Shown piece after piece: positions 9,643 to 19,290 of a DNA stretch of 24,756 bases. Source of the DNA: Rhizophagus sp. LPA8_4_AMF (lineage: Eukaryota; Glomeromycota; Glomeromycetes; Glomerales; Glomeraceae). A program made the translations under genes and the position numbers. Numbering within the stretch: the stretch's first letter is position 1; every line of letters starts with the position of its first letter. The notes under the pieces are model-generated. The model was not told the origin of the DNA. It made no database searches and saw nothing but the letters and a program-made list of their open reading frames with translations. The stretch spans positions 1 to 24,756 of the forward strand of contig JADRCO010000912.1 in NCBI GenBank assembly GCA_021464525.1. Reading direction: 5' to 3'.

Positions 9643-12276
9643 TCATTGAATCAATGACTTTCTTTCTGCTGCTTTATTATAATATTCAAATGATTTAATC
9701 ACATTTATTTCAATTCCTACACCATATCGATAACAATGTCCAAGTTTATACATTGAATCAAGATCACCTTTTTCAGCTGCTTCTTTATATAATTCAAATG
9801 CTCTACTTTTATTTTGTTCAGTTCCTGTCCCATAATAATAACAACATCCAAGATTAAAAATTGAGTCAATGTGACCTTTTTTTGCAGCTTTATTATATGA
9901 TTCAAATGCTTTGATTTCATTTTTATCAGTTCCTATTCCATTCCCATAACAAATTCCAAGATTAAAAATTGAACTAGTGTGGCCTTTATCAGCTGCTTTC
10001 TTATATGATTCAAATGCTTTAAATTCATTTTTATCAGTTCCTATTCCATTCCCATAACAAATTCCAAGATTAAAAATTGAACTAGCATGACCTTTTTCAG
10101 CTGCTTTCTTATATGATTCAAATGCTTTAATTTCATTTTTATCAGTTCCTATTCCATTCTCGTAACAAATTCCAAGATTAAAAATTGAACTAGTGTGACC
10201 TTTTTCAGCTGCTTTCTTATATGATTCAAATGCTTTAATTTCATTTCTTTCAGTTCCTATTCCTTGCACATAATAATATCCAAGATTAAAGATTGATTTA
10301 ACATCACCTTTTTCAGCCGCTTCTTTATATAATTCAAATGCTTTGAATTTATTTTTTTCAGTTCCTATTCCATTATCATAACAGCATCCAAGATTAAAAA
10401 TTGATTTTACATCACCTTTCTCAGCTGCCTCTTTATATAATTCAAATGCTTTGATTTTATTTTTTTCAGTTCCTGTTCCATTATCATAACAACATCCAAG
10501 ATTATATATTGAATCTATATGACCTTTTCCAGCTGCATTTTTATACAATTCAAATACTTTGATTTCATTTTTTTCAATTCCTGTTCCATTATCATAGCAA
10601 ATTCCAAGATTGTAAATTGAGTCTATGTGACCTTTTTCAGCAGCTTCTTTATATAATTCAAATGCTTTAGTTTCATTTTTTTCAGTTCCTATACCATGTT
10701 GATAACAATATCCAATATTAAAAATTGATTTAACATCACCTTTCTCAGCTGCCTCTTTATATAATTCAAAAGCTCTGTATTTATTTTTCTCAGTTCCTAT
10801 TCCATTATCATAACAATATCCAAGATTAAAAATTGATCCAATGTGACCTTTTTCAGCAGCTTCTTTATATAATTCAAATGCTTTAATTTCATTTTTTTCA
10901 GTTCCTATTCCATTCTCATAACCACATCCAAGATTAAATACTAAGTCAATGTGACCTTTTACAGCAGCTTCTTTATATGATTCAAATGCTTTAGTTTCAT
11001 TTGTTTCGGTTCCTATTCCATGTTGATAACAATATCCAATATTAAAAATTGATTTAACATCACCTTTCTCAGCTGTCTCTTTATATAATTCAAATGCTCT
11101 GTATTTATTTTTCTCAGTTCCTATTCCATTATCATAACAACATCCAAGATTAAAAATTGAGCCAATGTGACCTTTTTCAGCTGCCTTTTGATATAATTCA
11201 AATGCTTTAATTTCACTTTTTTCAGTTCCAATTCCGTTCTCATAATAAATTCCAAGATTAAATGTTGAGTCAATGTGACCTTTTTCAACTGCTTCTTTAT
11301 ATAATTCGAATGCTTTGATTTCATTTTTTTCAATTCCTATTCCATTCTCATAACAGTATCCAAGATTAAAAATTAAGTCTATGTAGCTTGTTTCAGCTGC
11401 TTCTTTATATAATTCAGAAACTTTGATTTCATTTTGTTCGGTTCCTGCTTCATATTCATAACAATATCCAAGATTATGTTTTAAACCAATATCAAATTTT
11501 TTTGCTGTTTCTTCATATATTTCAAATATTGTGATTTCATTTCTATAATCATAATATTCAAGATCGTCCATTGAATTAATATCACCATTGTTTTCAGTTT
11601 CTATTTCAGGTTGATAATAGTATTCAGCAGGAAGATATGTTATATAATTTAAAGATTTTGATCGATTCATTTGTATTTTTATTTCTTCTCCATTTGGTAA
11701 CTTAAAGGATGGCCGAAGGCGTCTAAAAAATTGTATAACATTTGGGTTATCAACAAAAGAAAAATGAATTCCAGCTGAAGATAATGCTAAAGCTAGTAAA
11801 GACTCAAGAGATTTTTGTTCTTCTTCGCTCATAATTAGAGTATTTTGTTGTTTAGATTTTGAATATGTATTATTTGGCGCTTTTGAACATTTTTCAATAT
11901 GGGTTTGCATTCGTTGAGGAACAGCACGTTTAAATTCTTTAAAACAGTATTTACATTGTATATTAGGGTGTGAGTCTTCACGTTTACCAATTATAGTAAA
12001 ATTTTCCCAAATAGGACCTCTTTTTCTTACAATTTTTTCAATTCTGTTTCCTTCAATTATTGATGTAGCATTACTCTGTTGACTAGATTGTGATTTTGCA
12101 TTAATAGGTGCTTTTGGGCATTTCTTGTCAAGATGTGCTTGCATTCGTCCAGGAACGGCTCGTTGAAAATCTTTTAAACAGTATATACATTGTACGTGAG
12201 GATGAGAGTCATCATGTTTACTTACACTATTAAAATGCTTCCAAACAGGACCCTTTTTTCTCTCTTTCCTTATCAT
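9643..12276 (-). CDS. BED zinc finger / hAT-like segment fused to Sel1 repeats
   Basis: One uninterrupted frame of 877 aa. Two BED-type fingers open the protein, each with the aromatic GPxWxxF lead: C30-C33-H48-C53 and C108-C111-H126-C130. Residues about 157-196 (ALSSAGIHFSFVDNP, then FRRLRPSFKLPNGEEI) closely follow the segment that comes after the BED finger in hAT transposases (G-I-x-F-x-x-V-x-N-P ... L-R-P-x-x-K-L-P). No hAT catalytic core follows; instead from about 273 to the end there are 16 complete 36-residue Sel1 repeats plus a partial one (pattern YxxGxGTEKNExKAFELYKEAAEKGxxxSIFNLGxC), with one degenerate unit before them. Sel1 repeats form alpha-solenoid scaffolds for protein complexes. 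The likely role is DNA- or chromatin-associated scaffold; targets unknown. Neighbouring repeats are nearly identical, so the array expanded recently. The first ATG at 12276 is chosen because the finger starts directly after it. Confidence 0.9.
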   Translation of the reverse strand: MIRKERKKGPVWKHFNSVSKHDDSHPHVQCIYCLKDFQRAVPGRMQAHLDKKCPKAPINAKSQSSQQSNATSIIEGNRIEKIVRKRGPIWENFTIIGKREDSHPNIQCKYCFKEFKRAVPQRMQTHIEKCSKAPNNTYSKSKQQNTLIMSEEEQKSLESLLALALSSAGIHFSFVDNPNVIQFFRRLRPSFKLPNGEEIKIQMNRSKSLNYITYLPAEYYYQPEIETENNGDINSMDDLEYYDYRNEITIFEIYEETAKKFDIGLKHNLGYCYEYEAGTEQNEIKVSELYKEAAETSYIDLIFNLGYCYENGIGIEKNEIKAFELYKEAVEKGHIDSTFNLGIYYENGIGTEKSEIKAFELYQKAAEKGHIGSIFNLGCCYDNGIGTEKNKYRAFELYKETAEKGDVKSIFNIGYCYQHGIGTETNETKAFESYKEAAVKGHIDLVFNLGCGYENGIGTEKNEIKAFELYKEAAEKGHIGSIFNLGYCYDNGIGTEKNKYRAFELYKEAAEKGDVKSIFNIGYCYQHGIGTEKNETKAFELYKEAAEKGHIDSIYNLGICYDNGTGIEKNEIKVFELYKNAAGKGHIDSIYNLGCCYDNGTGTEKNKIKAFELYKEAAEKGDVKSIFNLGCCYDNGIGTEKNKFKAFELYKEAAEKGDVKSIFNLGYYYVQGIGTERNEIKAFESYKKAAEKGHTSSIFNLGICYENGIGTDKNEIKAFESYKKAAEKGHASSIFNLGICYGNGIGTDKNEFKAFESYKKAADKGHTSSIFNLGICYGNGIGTDKNEIKAFESYNKAAKKGHIDSIFNLGCCYYYGTGTEQNKSRAFELYKEAAEKGDLDSMYKLGHCYRYGVGIEINVIKSFEYYNKAAERKSLIQ

Positions 12277-12386
12277 TTATTATATTTTTAAATGATTAAT
12301 TGTGTATACTAGTAGTAAAAAATAAAGAACAAAAAAAAAGGAATAATGAATGACAAATTGAAAAATTGATAAAAAATGATTCTCAA

Positions 12387-12392
12387 TTTATA
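12387..12392 (-). promoter_or_regulatory. TATA-like box of the BED-Sel1 gene
   Basis: The - strand reads TGTATAAATTG about 110 nt before the ATG at 12276, followed by a T-rich leader. Position fits a long-leader TATA promoter but is not proof. Confidence 0.3.
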
Positions 12393-13801
12393 CAGTTTAA
12401 AAAGTAATGGTAATTCTAAAATTACACAAGATTAAAAAGTACATCTAATTTTGGCTAGTTTAAAAGCAATCGATTAATTAACCTTTTTAATTAACGCATT
12501 GTTTTGTAATCAGATTAAACACGGCATGTTGGTCATACCTATTAAATATTGTGCACCAATATTTCACGTGAGTACTTTTATTTTAATGAAAGATCTTCAA
12601 AATAGATTAATAATCTTTACGCAGCTCTTATAATGAGATAATAACTTTGGAAAATTGTGATGTATAAATTTTCTGCGTTCTATCACGTGACAATCGGGAC
12701 ACTTTAACGTTTGCATATAAAAGAAAAAAAAATAAAATGATATTTTGGAAAATTTAATCAATTGACATTAATTGGTCTATTACTTTCTAACCAATCTCTA
12801 TTCTATATATAAAATCGATTAACAAATTACAAGTTATAATTCAAAAAAATATCATTATTTGAATTCAATGTATCGTACTTAAAGACAATAATTGACATTA
12901 AATTTATTAACAAATGACTTCATTTGCTAGATTTTTCAAGTTTTTGAAAATTAAACAGGTAAAGAGCAAATTATTTTAATTTTTTACATTGTAGTTACGA
13001 AAGTTTGTCGCTAATGAAATTAGTGAACCATATTCCTATAAGATTATTATCGTAAATCAATTTTATCTACTTAAGATATAGAACAACTACAATCAATTAC
13101 ATTAATATTTTGGACAAAATATTGTGAGTGATTTCAAATTTTTTGATTATTACATTATATTATATTATTTGAAATAATTTTAACATTTTGGGTGGTTTAA
13201 ATGGTTTTAGAAAGCCATATAAAGTTTTTCTGCAAATATTGGAATATTCAGAATTCAGAATTTATCAAGTTTGAACAAAACTAACTAACTATACATACTT
13301 TTTTTAATAATAGATATTTTACACTTCAAACAAGTTAAAAATAAAGTTAAACTTGTTCTAGAAATTAAGTGAGTTATTTATTAATAGGTATATTGTTACT
13401 TAAATTAAATTTAACTAGTTGAAATAGTTTTATTTTTAAAAAATTTTAAGCGTTTTTTGTAATAATATTAATAATACTTCACTTTCTCTTTATTTTTGCA
13501 GAAACTTCTATGAATATTATGATTTAATTTATAATTATGTAAAGAAAGGTTTAAGATGATTAAATATAAATAAAGTTTTAATAAATGATAATTTTTCGCG
13601 ACGCAACAATTCTCCTTCGTCTATTATCACATGACCACTTTAATACTTGATTGGCTAATTTATATGTTTTGATCACATGACTAATAATCACAATCGGTAT
13701 ACGAATTTTATGCATGATCGACATTGCATACACCATTTTGAAAACGGCGATAATAATATTGTTTTAATTATGAAATTACATGATATTGTAGTAAAATTAA
13801 A
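12393..13801. other. AT-rich gene-free stretch
   Basis: No protein gene supported. TCACRTGA words occur at 12564, 12683, 13627 and 13673. A short ATG-initiated + strand reading frame at 12914 could be joined to another open piece at about 12997 only through a 37-nt GT-AG gap, too short for the introns used elsewhere in this window. Confidence 0.5.
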
Positions 13802-14225
13802 ATAAAATCGAATTTTTTCAACAAATCACACTTTTCTTATACTTTTATATATATATATATATTATAAATAAACTAATAAAATCGTAATTTTTCAATGAAA
13901 TCACTTTTTTTTAATAAATTATAATAAAGTAGTAATTTTTTGATAAGATCGCACTTTTTTTGATAAAATAAACTTTTTTAATATATTGTAAATAAACTGT
14001 AATAAAATCAACAAAATCGCATGGCTTTTTCTTAATAAATTATAATAATATAGTAATTTTTCTGATAAGATTGGCTTTTTTTGATAATATAACACTTTTT
14101 TCATATATTGTAAATAAAATCGTAATTTTTTCAACAAAATCACACTTTCTCTTAATAAATTATAAATAATTTAGCAATTTTTTGATAAGATCGTACTGTA
14201 AATAAAAATGATAATTTTTATAATT
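13802..14225. repeat. Degenerate tandem array, about 118-bp unit, with (TA)n
   Basis: The unit AATAAAATCGTAATTTTTTCAACA... ATCACACTTT... TTAATAAATTATAATAA... TAGTAATTTTTTGATAAGATCGCAC ... TTGTAAATAAA recurs at about 13802, 13875, 13992 and 14112, i.e. every 117-121 bp, with indels. The first copy is interrupted by a (TA)n run near 13846-13862. The - strand reading frame at 13919-14143 is a by-product of the array. Confidence 0.7.
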
Positions 14226-14329
14226 TATTTAATAAGGCACATTTTTTTAGCAAAAAAAAACCCAACATATAAAAGTGATTCATTTACTTTTTTCCATTTA
14301 TTCATAAAAAAAAACACTCTTTTAACAAA

Positions 14330-14970
14330 AAATTTACTTCAGAACCAACAAAATGGCACTTAGAAGGTATTAAAGAAAGGAGAAGAATATTTATTTTTTT
14401 AATTGGAACTTTAGTATACATTTATTAACGTTCTACTTTTTTTTATTTATTGTAGGACGCTTCAGAACTGGCAAAATGACTTGGAAGGTATTTGTTTTTT
14501 AAATTGGGAACATTAATAACATTACTAACATTCCATTTACTTTTTTTTATTATAAAACCTTCAATTTACTTCAAAACAGATGAAACAAACGCCTTGGTAT
14601 TTAAAAAGAATAAGTTAGAGGGGGTATTTCTTTTTTAAATTGGAAAATATTAGTAAACATTACTAATGTCACATTTTCTATTTTTTTTATTATAGGACCT
14701 CAAAACGCTTTGGAAATGACAAAATGATTTGGAGCCAGTGTGGGTTTTTTAAAAAATTGGAAACATTATGACAATGATGCTGAATCAAATTGGTAAATTG
14801 AAGCTCATTTCAAAACTTTTTTTTATCTAATTTTTATGAAAAATTGACTATCATTCTGTTATTCTTTTTTCGTGCTGTCTCAGATTTTTGGTAAGTTTTA
14901 TTTGAACTTTTTAATTTCCTTTTAATTTTAAAAACTTTCTAATAGTTCTTTTTATTCTTTCTATAGGTCC
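14330..14970 (+). repeat. Tandem repeat carrying regular splice-site-like signals
   Basis: Units of about 110-130 bp start near 14335, 14456, 14570 and 14696. Each holds a short block like CTTCAGAACTGGCAAAATGA...TTGGAAG, then GTATT, a T/A-rich stretch, and TATTATAG or TGTAG before the next block. This gives possible introns 14367-14455, 14488-14579 and 14597-14695, plus a textbook one at 14891-14966 (GTAAGT ... TTCTTTCTATAG). The 'exons' are only 17-40 nt and have stops in every frame, so no protein is predicted. Could be a spliced non-coding transcript, a decayed multi-exon gene, or a simple tandem repeat with chance GT/AG. Confidence 0.5.
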
Positions 14971-15159
14971 ATTGCTCTAATTTGCATGGGTTGATAAATA
15001 TCATTCTGAAACATCATTTTTAAAAAATATTAAGTCATACTACCCTTTAATTTTCAAATGTAATAAGTTTATTGAATGGATAAATTCAAAATAGCTTCAA
15101 TTTTTTTCTTTAGAATATTTTTTTCATTTCTTTTTGTAAATATCAAGTTTGGACTTCTC

Positions 15160-15645
15160 AGATTGAAGAGAAAATATCCAGTATATCAAAACATCTGATA
15201 TATCAAAAAAATCTTCTTATACCGGATTTTATATGAAATTATCTTATGATCTGGTGTATCGAGGTATGCAGCAGAAAAATAAAGCTATTTTTAAACTTTG
15301 ATTGAAAGATTAAAATAAAAAAGGAATGGTAAAATTATATGTGATAAAATAATTACATTTAATTCTAATCAAAATAATTATTTTGGCTGAAACTAAGTAT
15401 TTTTTAAATTACAATAATATAAAAGTATGCTTAAAAAAATACATTAATGCCAAATTTAAAAAATCTGATATATCAAAACTTTTTTGATATAACTGATATA
15501 GGATCAAATCCAACTTATAAATAATATTGTGACTTTACTAATAAAATCTGATATATTCCAATTGTTTTAATATGACAGATTTGAGAAAAATCTGAAATAA
15601 CACCAAATCCAGTTTATCAAAGATCTGATTTATCATGATTGTCTG
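15160..15645. mobile_element. Pogo/Tigger-like non-autonomous element (tentative)
   Basis: ATCTGATATATCAAAA-type words recur in both orientations near 15190, 15460-15500, 15548 and 15622. CCAAATCCAG at 15603-15612 and GGATTT words at the left form inverted copies. The right edge reads ...ATCATGATTGTCTG next to TA. Terminal and subterminal GATATATC repeats with TA flanks are typical of pogo/Tigger non-autonomous elements. No transposase and no clean left end were seen, so both boundaries are approximate. Confidence 0.3.
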
Positions 15646-16060
15646 TGTATATACGTAGAATATATGATTTTTTTTAATTTGTAAAAGATCAATTTAATGC
15701 TTCAAAATTTTTTTTTTTTATTAATTTAATACTTTGAATTATTTTTTATTCAATTTAATGTTTTAAGTTTTTTTTTATTAATTTAACGCTTCAAAATACA
15801 CTTTATTTACAGTGAATTTATTAATGCAACACTTTGAAATTTCTTTTTTATTTTAACACGAATTAATTCAAATCTAAATGAATCAGTATTGATTTATTAA
15901 AAAAAATTCAAATATTTTACCTAAATGTTTTTTTATTTAATTAAAGATCAAAGTTTTGTTATAAATTTTAATCAAATAAAAGATCCTCTGAATCCAAATC
16001 GGATCAAATATTTTGTAAAACCCTATAAAACAACAAATAAAAACTAAATAAAAAAATGTT
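15646..16060. other. T-rich gene-free stretch
   Basis: Runs of T with repeated 'TTAATTTAAT(G/A)CTT(T/C)AAA' phrases (near 15690, 15725, 15755, 15778 and 15825), i.e. a loose 35-50-bp repeat. No gene. Confidence 0.4.
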
Positions 16061-16062
16061 AA

Positions 16063-16164
16063 ACAGGTCAAAAATTTACCTAATATGAGAGAAGGCCAAA
16101 AATCTATGACCTGTCCTAAATTTTTAGCTCAGGTCGGGTATTTACCGATCAATTTGGAGCTCTA
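16063..16164. mobile_element. Second hAT-like end (tentative)
   Basis: A short island with repeated CAGGTC/GACCTG words (16066, 16110, 16132) ends in CAATTTGGAGCTCTA; read from the other strand this starts TAGAGCTCCAAATTG, a plausible TIR with subterminal repeats. ATTGTACA after 16164 would be the 8-bp duplication. No mate end was found. Confidence 0.3.
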
Positions 16165-16248
16165 ATTGTACAAAAAAAAGTAAACAAAATTATTTTTTAT
16201 TGTTATAAAAAAGCTTGGTCCTTTTTACAAATTCAAAGGCTGATTATT

Positions 16249-16364
16249 AAGAAAAATTCACATGAATTTTTCTTGATGTTGCTCATCTGCACTATAAAAT
16301 TTCAATATGATTACCTAGTATGGGATATTGGGGGACGAAGTCCCCCACAACATACATATTCTAG
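16249..16364 (+). mobile_element. Helitron-like 3' terminus
   Basis: Two perfect hairpins precede a CTAG. The first has arms AAGAAAAATTCA (16249-16260) and TGAATTTTTCTT (16263-16274). The second, GC-rich, is TGGGGGAC-gaa-GTCCCCCA (16329-16347, 8-bp stem). CTAG lies at 16361-16364, 13 nt after the hairpin, and is followed by T. A GC-rich hairpin shortly before CTRR-T is the classical Helitron 3' end; no Rep/helicase is present, so the element would be non-autonomous and lie to the left. Its 5' end was not located. Confidence 0.5.
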
Positions 16365-17991
16365 TTTAATGATATATACATTCTGCACATTGGCTTACTA
16401 ATAGTATGCATATGGTCAGTACATATGATTTTGAGTTTGAATTTTAGAAATGGAACAGATTGGGCAAATCACAGGTTTTCAGTTACACAATTCAAATAAA
16501 TTATGGGAACTATTTCTTTATTTCTGAAGAATTATATAAAATATAAAAAAAATCAATATTTATGCAACTGAATTGTATTTAGATTCATTTATTTTATATT
16601 TTTTAACAGGTGAATATTGATATTTTGATAATAACAAAAAAAAAAAGATCGTCATAAAATTTTTTCAAATTAAAAATTTGATCAACGTAAAAATAATTTT
16701 AAAATATTTAGCAGTTTTTAGCGAAGAAACACTATTATACTTCTAAACATTATTTGACTTTATAAACTGCTTGCGCTTAAAAATTATGCATGCTTATCAG
16801 GCACTCTAACTCCCCATGAAAATGAACTCTTGTTATTGTTAAAACACTAGTACTATATTTGTTGTTTAATTTGTGCCGATCATTAACCGATTGTCCATCT
16901 TTCATTTTCTAACACTTATTGATTCCTTAAATTCCTTAACGATTATTTACGATATCCTACACCTGATAACTGATATTTATCTTATCTCTCATTATCGTTT
17001 ATTATTGTTTATTATCGTTTATTAACCTTTCACTTTATATCATTATTTATTTATAAACACTTTTATCCTATCACTTGTTATATATCGTCATATTACCCTA
17101 TCATTTGTTAACCGATCCTTATATTTCTTTCTGTTACTACCTGACGAATAGTAGCAAATCGGTAGTGACACAAGCAATAAACTCAAGTTCGCAATTATAG
17201 CATAGAGAATTTCGTCATATGAGACCGATCACCAATAATACAATATCTTGCCTAAAGGAATAGGGATTGTGCAACATGCGAATCGCATATATATTCAAAA
17301 CAATTTTCCTTTTCTGAGGTAAACGAAATGTTACAACTCGTAAATACGAATATTGCAACTATGTAAATAAGCAAATAGAACGGGCATATTCGCTACGTGA
17401 GGAAGTTCCAGTGAAAATAATGACGAAACTAGTGAAGTGTCGGACGAGACATTACCTAATTAAGGGTAGGTTTACTTACGGTTTAGGCTGAGCATTTGCA
17501 AGAAGACGGCTTCAGGGCTTGTAACTAATACATAGTTTCCCTTTCAAGAATTTCGTTAGCGTCACGACCGATGAAACGGAGGTTAGGATGAAAAACAATG
17601 AATATAGACGCAATGAATAGGATAAACTATCATGTATGAAGCGCCTTTTAACTGTATAGTCGCTAGCTTGTAATTTATCCAATGTATTGCAAGTGATAAA
17701 GATTATTTATGCTGATAGTTTGATCGTACACACACTAATGCAGAGCATTTAGGGACGAAATCTTATTCGTGATCGGTAAGTTGGACTGACAACAAAGATC
17801 TGGGATTTTCCCTGTTTTGCAACTATCTCTGCGGACCCTTAGCATAGGTGCATCTGTTCACACTAATTTCGGGCTATTATTTCACCTGCAGATCAAAGGG
17901 CAATAAAATTGAAGGGAAAACTGTATAAGTAGGAGACGAGTGTGGAAGATGCATAGGAGCATTTATTTTCTCTTTACAATTTACCACCACT
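16365..17991. other. Gene-free, compositionally shifted stretch before the RING gene
   Basis: About 16880-17120 is pyrimidine-biased with a small ATCGTTTATT / ATTGTTTATT repeat (16990-17025). From about 17150 the DNA is clearly less AT-rich than the left part of the window, like the following genes. A 20-codon acidic Ser/Asp/Glu piece (17401-17460) is coding-like but isolated by stops. A possible splice acceptor (TTTCACCTGCAG, about 17881-17891) may mark a leader exon of the RING gene. Nothing more can be supported. Confidence 0.4.
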
Positions 17992-19290
17992 TTGACCAGT
18001 GAACCTTCAAGCACCACTATAGCCAGCGAACCTTCGACCAGCACTTCTAAAATTCAAGCAGATACTGCGGAGCATTCCCAACTTGAAGCACTGACATTAA
18101 ATTATCTTCGAAACCAAGACATTTCAACTATTCCTAGCAGAATTCCGAAACTCAATCCTTGCGGTATTTGCCAAAGAGCAATCTTAACACATCGATTTCA
18201 ATCGTTCGTTGTGTTGGATTGCGAACACCTTTTTCACAGGACATGTCTTGAAGAGTATATTATACAGGGAGGAACGAAGTACCCTTCCTGTCCTTCGTGT
18301 CCTGTGACGATTTATCTGGTTAGAGAAGAAGCGGTACTGGCCTCTGGTGAATATCACTTTCGGAAAAACAAACTGATGGTTCGAGCGATAAGGCACTCAT
18401 CAACTCATGAGATCACTAGGCTTTATGGAAGATGACCCTCATGCTGGACAAGGGAGTCAATCGAAGCAAGTCACTATGCAAGATCAGGCGACAAGCCCAA
18501 TCATGATTGAGGAAGAGGATGAGGATGACGATGAAAACCAGTCTAATTCTGTTGATAATAGGTAATGGTGCAAATGTATGCACAGCATCTCCGCCCATTC
18601 TCGCATATATGCAATAACAGTTCCCATTCTCATCTTATATCTATCTCCAGAACTCTGAATAATCGAGGTAATTCTAACGATGAAATCTGCGCCACCAATA
18701 CACAGGATAACTTGGAGAATCAATCTAATGAAAATAGCGGGGATGACACCAATGTGCAAGTAAGTGAATCCCAATCAAGAAGAAATTCATCAAGGCAGTC
18801 TTTAAGACGGACCTCTCCAAGGATCACTCGTGAACAGGAAAGATTCCAGGCTCTCTTGCAAGGTTATCTACGCCTGCCAAGGGAGAAAGCTGAAAATGAT
18901 GATGCTGAGGAGGATGGTGATGGATCTGCATCACAAAGCTTTAGCCCGATTATATCAATGCAGGATTACGTGTTACAAAGGCGAAATTATGTGTTGGTAT
19001 AAATATGCTGAAGGATTCGAAAATAGGGTCAGGGATATTAGAACTCAAGATTCATCAGTTACCGATCCAACAGCTAAGAGTCGTGCATACCGTGAAGTCT
19101 CTCAACATCTTCCAGGAATTACAGAAGCAAATTTGCGCAAGAAACTCAGAAAGCAAGGAATATATACAAGGTGTTTGTGAAGATGGGAATAAACAAAATC
19201 AAGCGGGTGAAATCATATAGCGCCGATGCTATCTCAAACCTATCTAATACCCGAATCCAAAGCATTATAGACCGTTTCTCTACGACATGA
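17992..19290 (+). pseudogene. RING-H2 family gene, start lost and three frameshifts
   Basis: Coding sequence is plain but the frame is broken. At 17992 a TTG stands where a Thr-Ser-Glu-Pro-rich N-terminus begins; no in-frame ATG exists between the upstream stop (17926) and the RING. Counting from there, a complete RING-H2 is present: C57, C60, C77, H79, H82, C85, C100, C103, which in family members binds E2 enzymes for ubiquitin transfer. A frameshift near 18425 leads into an acidic linker, a GT-AG intron (18562-18650), then a Ser/Arg-rich linker. A second shift near 18915 opens the conserved C-terminal region (CWYKYAEGFENRV ... DPTAKSRAYREV ... LPGIT). A third near 19145 is needed to reach KIKRVKSYSADAISNL and the stop at 19288. 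I recall this RING plus C-terminal layout from a large Rhizophagus family; a search should confirm. Either a pseudogene or several assembly indels. Confidence 0.7.

Noticed and set aside
12914-13079. Possible two-exon mini gene (MTSFARFFKFLKIKQ then a second open piece)
   Set aside because: Needs a 37-nt intron, shorter than any other in the window (62-175 nt), and shows no homology.
13919-14143. - strand frame of 74 codons
   Set aside because: Lies in the degenerate tandem array; repetitive and hydrophobic/Lys-rich as expected from the repeat.
16329-16347. GC-rich hairpin as an intrinsic terminator
   Set aside because: Eukaryotic context and no following T-run; position relative to CTAG-T fits a Helitron end better.
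18360-18385. GGTTCGA resembling a tRNA B box
   Set aside because: Lies inside the RING coding sequence; no A box or cloverleaf around it.
18184-18774. - strand frames across the RING gene
   Set aside because: Antisense shadows of clear + strand coding sequence with complete zinc ligands.
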